Below, piece after piece: positions 1-9,069 of a DNA stretch of 64,000 nt. The first letter of the stretch is position 1; the number at the start of each line of letters is the position of its first letter. The stretch is from Marisediminitalea oceani. GTDB taxonomy: Bacteria; Pseudomonadota; Gammaproteobacteria; Enterobacterales; Alteromonadaceae. Under the pieces are notes generated by a model. That model saw nothing but the letters and a program-made list of their open reading frames with translations, made no database searches and was not told the DNA's origin. The stretch lies in NCBI RefSeq assembly GCF_003731635.1, contig NZ_RCUA01000014.1:117345-181344 (forward strand), in the 5' to 3' direction. The position numbers were made by a program, and so were the translations under genes.

Positions 1-1
1 A

Positions 2-112
2 ATGGGCCTCGCAATTTGTAGAAAAATTGTAGAAAAACACAATGGAAGTATCTGGGCCGAAGGCCGTGAGAACGAAGGTAGTGTTTTTTACATGCAACTA
101 CCGGTGAAGTAA
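2..112 (+). CDS. Sensor histidine kinase, C-terminal fragment (cut by window edge)
   Basis: The open frame runs from the window edge to the TAA at 110-112. It reads as the last 36 residues of a histidine-kinase ATPase domain: a G2-box-like GLAICRKIVEKHNGSIWAEG followed by the closing strand GSVFYMQLP. In this fold the G2 box closes the ATP lid and the final strand ends the Bergerat domain. The rest of the gene lies upstream of the window, so its sensor input cannot be judged. The response regulator that starts 45 bp downstream is the obvious partner, probably in the same transcript. Confidence 0.85.
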   Translation: MGLAICRKIVEKHNGSIWAEGRENEGSVFYMQLPVK

Positions 113-157
113 GACGTCAGTGAGGTTGTTGAGATAAGATGTTATAATGTATGAGCT

Positions 158-610
158 ATGAACAGATTAGAAATTAATCAAAAGAAGATCAGTGAGCTAA
201 ATTTCATCTACATCGTTGATGACGATGAGGATGATCGCGAGCTGATCACCGATGCCTTAATCGACAGTAATTTAATGCAAACCCAGATCAAGACCGCCGT
301 GGATGGCGTGGATTTGATGGAGCAGTTAACCACTACCGGTTCGCTGCCGTCGTTCATTATTCTTGATCTGAATATGCCAAGAATGGGCGGCCGCGAGGTG
401 CTATCTGCGATCCGGGAAAATACCGATTTGAAACATATTCCGGTAATAATGTTCTCGACGTCAGATACCGATGTGGACGTAAAAGACTGTTACGATTTAG
501 GCTGTAACACTTATATGACCAAACCCTGCGACTATTTGAGTCTGACCGACGCGATGCAGTTAATCCTCCTTTACTGGACCGGCAATTCAACGCTGTTAAC
601 CGTTCAGTAA
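158..610 (+). CDS. Single-domain response regulator (CheY-like receiver)
   Basis: A 150-residue stand-alone receiver domain with no output domain. The acidic pocket is at residues 21-23 (YIVDDDEDD), the phospho-acceptor Asp is D70 in FIILDLNMPRMGG, the switch Ser/Thr is at about 100-101 (MFSTS), and the conserved Lys is K122 in MTKPCD. All key receiver residues are present, so it should be phosphorylatable. It lies directly behind the C-terminal end of a histidine kinase, which suggests a kinase-receiver pair, or a relay partner resembling the Rcp1 class of small receivers that follow kinases. The ATG at 158 has no strong ribosome binding site; an alternative ATG at 150 is out of frame and stops quickly. 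The output target is unknown. Confidence 0.88.
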   Translation: MNRLEINQKKISELNFIYIVDDDEDDRELITDALIDSNLMQTQIKTAVDGVDLMEQLTTTGSLPSFIILDLNMPRMGGREVLSAIRENTDLKHIPVIMFSTSDTDVDVKDCYDLGCNTYMTKPCDYLSLTDAMQLILLYWTGNSTLLTVQ

Positions 611-755
611 TCCACTCTTCACCGGTTTTACGGGCATGGTTTGCCCGTGAAGCAGGGTTTACTCTCCAATCATTCATCTTAACCTACACAATTGTGAGTT
701 GATTTGGTCACCAAATCCATTAGTCTGATTGTTCTTCACTGAACAGGAGATCGCG

Positions 756-1364
756 ATGAAAATCTACGATACGCAAACGGCACCCAACCCGCGCCGGGTC
801 AGAATGTTTCTGGCTGAAAAGGGCGTTAGTGCCGAGTACATACAGGTAGACCTTAAGGGCGGCGAAAACCTCTCCCAGGAAATGCTAAACAAAAATCCTA
901 TGGGTAAGTTGCCTATACTCGAGCTCGATGATGGCACCTGTATCAGCGAAAGCGACGCAATCTGCGCCTATATTGAGGCGGCCTTTCCAAATCCGCCTCT
1001 ATGTGGCGAAAGTGCCATTGAAAAAGGCATTATTGCCATGTGGCAGCGGCGGGTCGATTTATGTCTGATGTTGCCTGTGGTGCACTGCTTTCAGCATACC
1101 ACCGGGTACTTCAGCGACCGTATGACGCCCGTTGGCGATTATGGCGTGGTAGCGGGAAAAGACGCAGTAAAGTTTCTTGATGTGCTGGATAAACAGCTGG
1201 CAGACTCTACCTACATTGCCGGAGAGAGCTTCTCCATCGCTGATATTATCGCGTTATGTGCTATCGACTTTGCCCGGGTGGTGAAGATTCGAATTGGCGA
1301 AGAACAGAAAAACCTGCAGCGCTGGTATAAGCTGGTGAGTGAACGGCCAAGCGCCACCGCGTAA
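756..1364 (+). CDS. Glutathione S-transferase family protein
   Basis: A 202-residue GST-like protein. The N-terminal thioredoxin-fold half begins MKIYDTQTAPNPRRVRMFLA and contains the glutathione-contact segment KLPILELDDG-CISESDAI (about residues 55-72), where the ESDAI motif normally binds the gamma-glutamyl group. The C-terminal helical half carries the N-capping region SIADIIALCAIDFAR and ends with the typical SERPSATA. I chose the ATG at 756, preceded by AGGAGA at 745-750, over an upstream in-frame start at 729 that would add nine unconserved residues. The specific substrate cannot be read from sequence. It is monocistronic and convergent with the broken PAS kinase. Confidence 0.88.
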   Translation: MKIYDTQTAPNPRRVRMFLAEKGVSAEYIQVDLKGGENLSQEMLNKNPMGKLPILELDDGTCISESDAICAYIEAAFPNPPLCGESAIEKGIIAMWQRRVDLCLMLPVVHCFQHTTGYFSDRMTPVGDYGVVAGKDAVKFLDVLDKQLADSTYIAGESFSIADIIALCAIDFARVVKIRIGEEQKNLQRWYKLVSERPSATA

Positions 1365-1415
1365 CGTCATTGGCAAGTAGTCCCTGTAGCTACCTGGCCT
1401 GGTTGCAGGGAAAAG

Positions 1416-3434
1416 CTAACGCGCAGCAGATGCCCGGCGCTGTTTAACCTTAAAAGTCAGCAGAAATTCAACTCCTTCGCCAATGTCGCTGCGGCATTCT
1501 ATGCTGCCACCCAGCGCGCTGGTAATAATATTGTAAGTGACATTTAAACCTAAGCCGGTACCTCCGTTTGCCCGGTTAGTGGTAAAAAACGGATTAAATA
1601 TCTGTGGCAGATGCTCGGCGCTAATGCTTCTGCCATTATCACGGTAGTTAAGCGAAAATTGTGTGTTGCCGCTATCTTCAATGACTATCAGGATCTGTCC
1701 TGCCGGAGTGTCTTTAAAGCCGTGATTAATTGAAATCATTATCAGGTTACTCAACACCTGATAGAGCAGCCCCGGGTTAAGAACAACCACAATGTTGTCG
1801 GGGCAGGTCAGCGTGACGGCGGCCTGGGATTTTTTCAGCACCGAATTTAAACTGGCAATCACTTCTGATACATAGTGAGACAGGTTGACTTCTCTGTCTT
1901 CCTCGCTGGTCTGATCGACGGCTATTTGCTTAAAGCCTTTAACCAGTTGCGCGGTTCGGTCAAGGTTAGTTTTTACCAGTTCACAAATTTCATTAGCGTC
2001 GGTGAGAAAAGCTTCAAAGTCGGTGGGTGTGAGTTTGCGGTTATTATAGCGTTTGGTAATGGCGTCGATGTCTTCCTTAAACTGAGTAATCCCCATCAGC
2101 CCTACGCCCACCGGAGTATTAATTTCGTGGGCCACGCCGGCGACTAAAGAGCCCAGGCTGGCCATTTTTTCCGACTCAATAAGTTTGTCCTGAGCTTCTT
2201 TTAAGCTCACCAGCATGTTTTCCAGTTCGGTATTAGAGGCATTCAGATCGTGATTACGCTCCTGTAACTTCATGGCCAGTTCTTTCTTCTCCGAAATATC
2301 ACGGGTAATGGCATAGCGTACTTTTTTGCCATTGAGCATAATTCGGCTCAGAATAATTTCTGCCCAGAACTCAGTCCCATCAACTTTTTTATGTTTCCAT
2401 TCAAAGCGGACGCTTTCCTGGCTATCGGTTGCGCCAAGGCGTTCAGGGACCAGGATTTTGGAAGGCACACCCTGTTCCTGAAACTCGGCTGAAATGTCCA
2501 TGGGAGTAAGACCCACCACTTCCTCCTTGGATTGAAAGCCAAACAGCGTCAGGAACGCTTTGTTGCAGTCGATATAACGGTCGCCCTCGAGCCAGCAAAG
2601 GCCGTCAACGGATTCATTAAACAGGGTCTCGAAGCTTTCTTTTTGTTGCGAAAGCTTGATTTCCAGTTCTTTCTTCTCAGAAATATCCCGGGTACTGATG
2701 TAACGAACCTTTTTACCGTTCAATAAGGTAGTAGTGATCAGAACTTCAGCCCAGAACTCCGAACCGTCTACCCGCTTGTGCTTCCATTCGAATCTGACGC
2801 TTTCGTTATCCTCAGCTTCTTTGAGCCGGGCTGGTACAGACTCGCTGAGCGGTTTACCATCGGCCTGAATAGCTGAGGAAATATCGGCAGGGTGGAGGCC
2901 TATGACCTGCTCTTTGCAGGTAAAACCGAACAGGCTCAAGAAAGCTTTGTTGCAATCGGTATAAAGCTCGTCCTCCAACAGGCATAATCCGTCCACCGAA
3001 TCATTAAATAAGATCTCAAAGCTCTCTTTTTATTCGGCGAGCTTGAACTCGAGCTCCTTCTTTTCAGAGATATCGCGCCAGTTGGTATGAATAACCACCT
3101 CACCTTCGACCACCATCTTGGTGATCAGGACTTCTGCCCAGAAAGGCTGGGCATCAATGGTTTGGTGTACCCACTCAAATCGCACACTGCCTTGGTCAAG
3201 ACAGTGATTAATATATTCGAGGCCTTTCTCTTCTGAATCCCGCCCGTCTGGTTGCTGCGGCGGGGAAAAATCGAACGGAGTTTTGCCTATAAGTTCTTCT
3301 TTGCGGGTCAGACCAACCATCTGCAGCATGGATGGATTACAGTCAACAAAGGCTCCCTGTTTGAAAATGGCCAGTCCGTCTTTGGAGTTTTGAAAAACCG
3401 TTTCAAAGCCATTTTGTCGGGTTGAGTCCTGCAT
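1416..3434 (-). pseudogene. Triple-PAS sensor histidine kinase interrupted by an in-frame TAA
   Basis: On the minus strand one continuous reading frame of 673 codons encodes three tandem PAS domains with PAC ends (each closing on RDISEKKEL), then a histidine kinase core. The H-box is [13 protein letters not shown], the N-box region [11 protein letters not shown], and the G2 box [13 protein letters not shown]. The frame is broken only by a TAA at 3030-3032 (codon 135), exactly where the paralogous second PAS linker reads [10 protein letters not shown] and the first reads KLAE-stop-KESFE. A CAA to TAA change is the simplest explanation. The upstream piece (3030-3434) would be a lone PAS domain. 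The downstream piece (1416-2996, 526 aa, starting at an internal Met in PAS2) could still be made if it has its own start site. The predicted regulator partner is not adjacent. A sequencing error is possible, but a single-base substitution is less typical of one than an indel. Confidence 0.8.
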
Positions 3435-3511
3435 CTTGCATTGCCTGTGCGAAGAGTAAATAAATTGTCATTAATTCAAGCTAGCAAAAATACCCGAAAG
3501 TGCCACTCAGA

Positions 3512-5083
3512 TTACTCAATAATGAGTGCTCTGGCATTGGCCAGGGTGTCGGCTTCGCTAGCGGGTTTGTCCCAGCGGATGCGGTGAAAGCGAGGAAAGC
3601 GCAGGGCTACACCGGATTTATGTCGGGTGGACGGATGGATGGCATCAAAGGCGACTTCCACTACTAATTCCTTTTTTACTTCCCGGACCGGTCCAAACCG
3701 GCCCATTGCATTGCGCCGCACCCAGTTATCCAGTTTTTTCAGTTCTTCGTCAGTAAAGCCCGAGTAGGCTTTGCCGATGGGTAACAAGGTGTCGTCCTGC
3801 CATACCCCAAAGGTAAAGTCAGAATAAAAACTGGAGCGTTTACCATGCCCGCGTTGGGCGTACATGACCACGGCATCAAGATGCAGAGCCTCACGCTTCC
3901 ACTTATACCACTGACCGCTCGGGCGGCCTGGCTGATAACTGCTGTCTTTACGTTTCAGCATCAGGCCTTCAACACCGGCATCTTCTGCTGCGTCGGCATA
4001 AGTTTGCTGAAGCTGGGCATTGCTATCTACTGACAGTAAAGGCGATATTAGCAGGTGGTTGGCTGAGGCCCGGGAGAGCCAGTGTTCGAGTCGCTGACGT
4101 CTTTTAATCAGTGGTAAGGACGTAATGTCCTCATCGTTATCTGTGAGCAGGTCGTAAACCACTATACCGGCGGGGCGTTCGGCGATGAGCTTCTTTGTCG
4201 GTTTCTTGCGATTAAGCCGTTGTTGTAGAGCATTGAAATATTCAATTTTACCGTCGTTTATTACCAGCAGTTCACCGTCAATAACGCCGGGTTCTTCGAT
4301 GCCTGCCAGGACGTCGGGAAAAGACTCACTGATGTCGTCACCGGTGCGGCTGTAAAGGGCTTTGCCCTGCTCAGTGATTACCAGTTGGACGCGTATACCG
4401 TCGTACTTGTATTCAACCAGCCAGTCTTCAACGGATAGTTGCGTGGCTTTATCGTCAGGTAGCGGGTGCGACAGCATAACCGGATGGAAGGTGACTGCGC
4501 CGGAAATATCGGGTTTCTCTGCACGGCCTTCCAGCCAGTCAAATAATTCGCGGTAAGGGGGCTTAAGCGCGTGCCATAGGGTTTCAATTTCACTAACCGG
4601 TACATCGCCGTACTCAGCGAGGATACGTTTAACACTCCGCGCCGACAAACCAACCCTAAGACCCCGGGTGCCCAGCTTAAGCAACGACCAGCGCTGCTCG
4701 GCCGTTATACCGGATAGGTAATGCAGCAGCAGTGCTTTTACCTGTTCGCGATTAGCCTGGCGAAACTGGTCGATGAGTTCTGCCAGCCCGGGTAACTCAA
4801 TGCTGGTGGTCGCGTCGGGCCACAAATGAGCTACCGTTTCACTCATTTCACCTACATAGTCATAACTCATGGCGAAGAGGTCGGGGTCTACCCGCTCCAG
4901 CATAAGATTTTTTACCGCATTGCGTTTAAAAAACTCAAACTTTAAGGTGCCGGCCAGTGCCGCAATCGCCCAGCCGCGATCTGGGTCTGCCGTGTGCGCC
5001 AGGTAATGGCGGAGCAGTCTGCTTTTCTCATTATTACTGCTGGTAAAATACAGCTGCTGAAGGAGTTGCGAAAAAGCTTCCAT
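3512..5083 (-). CDS. ATP-dependent DNA ligase, ligase-associated damage-response type
   Basis: A 523-residue ATP-dependent DNA ligase with an N-terminal DNA-binding domain (about 1-190), adenylation domain and OB-fold. Catalytic Lys is K226 in motif I, EYKYDGIRVQ. Motif III-like VIDGELLVI, motif IV-like GLMLKRKDSSY and motif V-like WYKWKRE follow. This is the ligase of the bacterial set annotated as ligase-associated DNA damage response (TIGR04120 group); such bacteria also carry an NAD-dependent LigA for replication. It overlaps the upstream exonuclease gene by one base (TAATG), so the two are translationally coupled. The helicase and PdeM of the set are divergent, about 1.5 kb away. Known in the family: joint occurrence; the exact lesion repaired is not established here. 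Confidence 0.93.
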   Translation of the reverse strand: MEAFSQLLQQLYFTSSNNEKSRLLRHYLAHTADPDRGWAIAALAGTLKFEFFKRNAVKNLMLERVDPDLFAMSYDYVGEMSETVAHLWPDATTSIELPGLAELIDQFRQANREQVKALLLHYLSGITAEQRWSLLKLGTRGLRVGLSARSVKRILAEYGDVPVSEIETLWHALKPPYRELFDWLEGRAEKPDISGAVTFHPVMLSHPLPDDKATQLSVEDWLVEYKYDGIRVQLVITEQGKALYSRTGDDISESFPDVLAGIEEPGVIDGELLVINDGKIEYFNALQQRLNRKKPTKKLIAERPAGIVVYDLLTDNDEDITSLPLIKRRQRLEHWLSRASANHLLISPLLSVDSNAQLQQTYADAAEDAGVEGLMLKRKDSSYQPGRPSGQWYKWKREALHLDAVVMYAQRGHGKRSSFYSDFTFGVWQDDTLLPIGKAYSGFTDEELKKLDNWVRRNAMGRFGPVREVKKELVVEVAFDAIHPSTRHKSGVALRFPRFHRIRWDKPASEADTLANARALIIE

Positions 5084-6111
5084 TAGTCTGTGGCATCCTC
5101 GTCATAGCCAATCAGCGACAATGCCCGGGCTTTTACACCCTTAGTAGTGAGCTGATGCAGCAAAGCGTCCTCTCGCCCATGGGTAATCCACACTTCTCCC
5201 GGACTGACTTCGTCGATGGTATCCAGCAATGCCTGCCAGTCACAGTGGTCAGACACTATCAGAGGGAGCTCGACCTGACGCTGATGGGCCCGGGCACGGA
5301 TTTGCATCCAGCCGGATGCCATGGCTTTGCGTACTTCAGGTAACGACCGCGACCAGCGATCGCTTAGGGCAGACGGTGGCGCCAGCACTATCTCACCGGC
5401 CAGCTCCGACTTATCGGCAACATCCGCCACGTCAATTAGCTGACCGAGTCTGATGCCGTGTTCTTCATATAAATCACAAAGCCTGCGTTGGGCGCCGTGC
5501 AGATAAATTGGCTGGTTGTAGCCCAGGGCCCGCAGGCCAAGGATCATCCGTTGGCATTTTCCCAGCGCATAAACGCCTACCAGATGGCAGCGTTCAGGAA
5601 ACAGAGCAAGTGATTGCAGCAGTTTTTTACACTCCTGCTCAATAGGCGGGTGCTTAAACACCGGCAGGGCGAAGGTCGCCTCGGTAATAAAAACATCGCA
5701 GTCTATGGCGGTAAAGGGCGGGCATGTGGGATCCGGCTGGCGTTTATAATCGCCGGAAATCACCACCCGGGTGCCGCGGTAACTTAGCAGAATTTGGGCG
5801 GAGCCGAGGATATGCCCGGCGGGGTAAAACGTGCAGCTGACCGGATCGTCCGGATCGCCCAACTCAATAGTGTGGCCGTAGTCGAGCGCCTCAACGGTTT
5901 GCGCCATATCCTCACCGTAACGGGTACGCATAATAGCAATGGTAGGCGCTGTAGCCACTACGCTGTGATGCCCGCTAATAGCATGGTCGGCGTGCCCATG
6001 GGTGATGAGGGCGCGATTTACCGGTGCGGTAGGATCGATGTAACAATCAGCGGCAACGCAATAAAGGCCGTTATCCCGTGGTTGTAGCCACTTGTCTGCT
6101 TGCAAAAACAC
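5083..6111 (-). CDS. Ligase-associated DNA exonuclease (metallo-beta-lactamase fold)
   Basis: A 342-residue MBL-fold nuclease related to the SNM1/CPSF group. The metal-binding motif HGHADH is at residues 38-43. A later AGHILGSAQ segment and ISGDYKRQPDPTCPP supply the next metal ligands, and ITEATFALP matches the family. The C-terminal part contains VSDHCDWQALL and ITHGRE, typical of the beta-CASP-like end. It is first in a two-gene operon with the ATP-dependent ligase; its stop codon overlaps the ligase start. In the family it is thought to trim DNA ends before ligation, which is inference from genome association. The ATG at 6111 is the natural start. Confidence 0.9.
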   Translation of the reverse strand: MFLQADKWLQPRDNGLYCVAADCYIDPTAPVNRALITHGHADHAISGHHSVVATAPTIAIMRTRYGEDMAQTVEALDYGHTIELGDPDDPVSCTFYPAGHILGSAQILLSYRGTRVVISGDYKRQPDPTCPPFTAIDCDVFITEATFALPVFKHPPIEQECKKLLQSLALFPERCHLVGVYALGKCQRMILGLRALGYNQPIYLHGAQRRLCDLYEEHGIRLGQLIDVADVADKSELAGEIVLAPPSALSDRWSRSLPEVRKAMASGWMQIRARAHQRQVELPLIVSDHCDWQALLDTIDEVSPGEVWITHGREDALLHQLTTKGVKARALSLIGYDEDATD

Positions 6112-6162
6112 TCCGTTAAATTAGCCATTTGGCTTCTTTTACGCGGTGTTAGTCAGAAAAGC

Positions 6163-6492
6163 TCAATAGCCGCCTTTAACGATGTAATATTCGCCGTCAG
6201 AGGTCAATGAAACATGCAATTCAGCCACTTCGTCGATGGTTTTACGGCCGATTTTTTTCCCTGTATTCAGGCAGGTGAATTGCTGATAGGCCATACCGTC
6301 GGCAAACGGGGCTTCAAAAGACACATTTTCTAAAAAACGATAGCATTTTTGCTGGCTGTCAAAAGTAATTAATCGGCTCATGGGCACATCACCATGGGTC
6401 CGGCCGATGGTCGGTAATGGCCCCTCACTGCAGGCAGTGATGAGTCCGGCAAGGCCAATAAGTAAGCAACGTCGTGCGGTAAATAAATTCAT
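6163..6492 (-). CDS. Small predicted lipoprotein, function unknown
   Basis: A 109-residue protein with a lipoprotein signal peptide: a basic start (MNLFTARRCLL), a hydrophobic core and lipobox LITAC with the modifiable Cys at about residue 21. The mature part is about 88 residues and has two further Cys (QQKCYRF and FTCLNTG) that could form a disulfide. I do not recognise a family. It lies 51 bp upstream of the exonuclease-ligase pair on the same strand, so it may share their transcript, and it separates the two halves of the damage-response set. No DNA-related role is visible and its position may be incidental. Confidence 0.7.
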   Translation of the reverse strand: MNLFTARRCLLIGLAGLITACSEGPLPTIGRTHGDVPMSRLITFDSQQKCYRFLENVSFEAPFADGMAYQQFTCLNTGKKIGRKTIDEVAELHVSLTSDGEYYIVKGGY

Positions 6493-6595
6493 TCAGATGA
6501 ACACATTAACAAAATGAACCGGCAGTATAGCGAATGTTGCGAAGGGTATTAAACCGCTTTGTGTCAGGACACGTATACTCTTAACACATAACTAA

Positions 6596-9067
6596 TTGGA
6601 TTTGTTGCTGCTTTTGAGTTTGCCGTTACCCGCCGAATTTACCGCATGGTTTACCCGTCAGGGCTGGTCATTGCGAGCCTATCAACAGGACATGCTTAAC
6701 CGTGGGGAAACGGAGCAGTCGACGCTGCTGATAGCCCCTACCGGCGCCGGTAAAACCTTGTCAGGGTTTCTGCCGTCACTGGTAGACTTACAGCATGAAA
6801 CCGCAGAATATCTGCATACGCTATACATTTCGCCTTTAAAAGCATTAACCCAGGATATTCATCGTAATTTGTTGCGCCCCATAGAAGAAATGGAGCTGCC
6901 AATTACGGTGGAGACACGCACCGGTGATACGCCGTCGCACAAACGTCAGCGCCAGCGTAAGCGTCCCCCGCATATTCTGCTTACGACCCCTGAATCGTTA
7001 ATGCTGATGCTCTCTTATACTGATGCACCGAAAATATTTGGCAAGCTAAAAACTGTTATTATCGACGAAGTTCACAGCCTGATTGGCAACAAACGCGGCG
7101 ATTTCACTACCCTTGCCCTGGCCCGGCTGGAATCGCTGGCACCCGGTTTCAAGCGCATCGGTTTGTCGGCGACGGTAGCTAAACCGAAGCTGGTGGCCGA
7201 CTGGTTGGGGCCTACCGGAGAACCTGCCGCGCTGCTTGAGGTTGAAGATACTGCCAAACCAGCCATCAACATTTTACGCTCAGAGCAGCGCATGCCCTTC
7301 GGCGGCTTTATGGCCAAATACGCCATTGGGGATATTTATCAGGCTATCGCCAATGCCGCGACTACCCTGGTGTTTGTGAACACACGTGCACAGGCTGAAT
7401 TGTTGTTTCAGTTGTTATGGTCAGAGAACGCCCAGGTACTGCCTATCGCCCTCTACCATGGTTCGCTGAGTAAGGAGCAGCGCCGTAAAACCGAAGAAAT
7501 GATGGCCTCCGGAAAGCTTCGGGCTATCGTAACCACGTCCGCCCTTGAACTGGGCATAGACTGGGGGGATGTGGATTTGGTTATTCAGGTTGGCGCCCCA
7601 AAAGGGGTTAGTCGCCTGCTACAACGTATCGGGCGGGCTAATCACCGGTTTGAGGAAGCCAGTGAAGCCTTGCTGGTGCCGGCTAACCGCTTTGAGGCGC
7701 TGGAGTGTCAGGCCGCCATTGAGGCGATTAATCAGGGCGCGCGTGACGGTGCTTTGGTGCAGCCCGGCGCTATGGATATTATCCCGCAGTTTATCATTAA
7801 CTGTGCCTGCTCCGGTGCGGTGACGCCTGAAGCTCTGTATCAACAAATTCTCAATGCTTCACCTTATCAGGGGCTGGCAGCCGATGAGTTCAATCAATTG
7901 TGGCAATTCAGTGTGGATGGTGGTTATGCACTGCAAGGGTATGAACGCTATCAGCGATTAACCCAGCAACCAGACGGTACCTTTAAACCGGCCAGTCAGC
8001 GGGTGGTCCAGCGTCATCGGCAGAATATCGGCACCATTGTGGAAGCGGGGAAGCTTAAAGTGAAGCGGATCCGGCGCGGTAATCAGGGCAAGATTATCGG
8101 CGAGGTGGAAGAGTACTTTGCGCAGCAGCTTACGCCGGGCGATACGTTTTTGTTTGCCGGTGAAATGCTGCGCTTTGAGGCCATACGGGATATGCAGTTA
8201 CATGCCAGGCCAGATAAAGGCAAAGAGCCGAAAATTCCAAGTTATGTGGGTGGTCAGTTACCGCTTTCAACCTATCTGGCCGATGGGGTACGGGCGTTAT
8301 TAAATGAGCGCGCTCAGTGGCAGGCGTTACCCGGGCAGGTGCGTGAGTGGCTTAGCCTGCAACAGGCTTTCTCGCAAATTCCGGCCCGGGATAAGGTGCT
8401 TATCGAACAGTTTCCTTACCGCCGCGCGTTTTATTCACTGTATTACACCTTTGAGGGCCGCAAGGCTAATCAGACGCTGGGCATGTTGCTGACCCGGCGG
8501 ATGGAAAAGCTTGGCCTTAAGCCACTAAGTTTCAGTGTAACAGATTACGGGTTGTCGGTATGTGCGCTCAAGCCGCTGGATGAAAGTCATATCGCTACGT
8601 TATTCCAGCCGGATATTCTCGGCGATGAACTGGAAGACTGGATGCTTAACGCGCCTATGCTTAAACGCTCATTCCGCCAGGTGGCTATTGTCAGCGGGCT
8701 TACCGAACAGCGCTATCACAGTACACGCAAAACCATGAAGCAGGTGACCTTTTCCACCGATTTAATTTACGATACGCTGCGTGAATACGAGCCCGATCAT
8801 ATTCTGCTCAAGGTAGCCCGCGAAGATGCCGAGCGTGAGTTGCTCGATCTCCGGCGACTAGCAGATACTTTGATACGATTTGTCGGGAAAACCCAGTTTA
8901 TTGATTTACCCAAGGTGTCACCCATGGCGATCCCCATTGTGCTGGATGTACGCAGTGAACAGGTTAAAGGCGCTGGCGAGCAGGCGCTGCTTGATCAGGC
9001 TGCACTCTATGCCGAAGCCGAATCCATGCTTGATGAGGTCAGAGCGTTGCTGTCAGGTGACGGCTAA
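6596..9067 (+). CDS. Ligase-associated DEXH-box helicase (Lhr-type)
   Basis: An 823-residue superfamily 2 helicase of the Lhr-like group found with the ATP-dependent ligase. Walker A is APTGAGKT (residues 47-54), Walker B is DEVH (157-160), motif III is LSATVAKP, and motif VI is LLQRIGRANH. The C-terminal half is the Lhr winged-helix/DUF4145-like region that ends near LIRFVGKTQF. The frame opens with TTG at 6596; other TTG codons follow at once and the first ATG is inside conserved sequence, so the start is within 6596-6614. There is no clear ribosome binding site, and a TATACT box at 6574-6579 sits so close that the mRNA may be almost leaderless. It precedes pdeM by 2 bp. Confidence 0.92.
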   Translation: MDLLLLLSLPLPAEFTAWFTRQGWSLRAYQQDMLNRGETEQSTLLIAPTGAGKTLSGFLPSLVDLQHETAEYLHTLYISPLKALTQDIHRNLLRPIEEMELPITVETRTGDTPSHKRQRQRKRPPHILLTTPESLMLMLSYTDAPKIFGKLKTVIIDEVHSLIGNKRGDFTTLALARLESLAPGFKRIGLSATVAKPKLVADWLGPTGEPAALLEVEDTAKPAINILRSEQRMPFGGFMAKYAIGDIYQAIANAATTLVFVNTRAQAELLFQLLWSENAQVLPIALYHGSLSKEQRRKTEEMMASGKLRAIVTTSALELGIDWGDVDLVIQVGAPKGVSRLLQRIGRANHRFEEASEALLVPANRFEALECQAAIEAINQGARDGALVQPGAMDIIPQFIINCACSGAVTPEALYQQILNASPYQGLAADEFNQLWQFSVDGGYALQGYERYQRLTQQPDGTFKPASQRVVQRHRQNIGTIVEAGKLKVKRIRRGNQGKIIGEVEEYFAQQLTPGDTFLFAGEMLRFEAIRDMQLHARPDKGKEPKIPSYVGGQLPLSTYLADGVRALLNERAQWQALPGQVREWLSLQQAFSQIPARDKVLIEQFPYRRAFYSLYYTFEGRKANQTLGMLLTRRMEKLGLKPLSFSVTDYGLSVCALKPLDESHIATLFQPDILGDELEDWMLNAPMLKRSFRQVAIVSGLTEQRYHSTRKTMKQVTFSTDLIYDTLREYEPDHILLKVAREDAERELLDLRRLADTLIRFVGKTQFIDLPKVSPMAIPIVLDVRSEQVKGAGEQALLDQAALYAEAESMLDEVRALLSGDG

Positions 9068-9069
9068 AC

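Noticed and set aside
357..677. Antisense frame opposite the response regulator
   Set aside because: A shadow of the real gene on the other strand with no motif.
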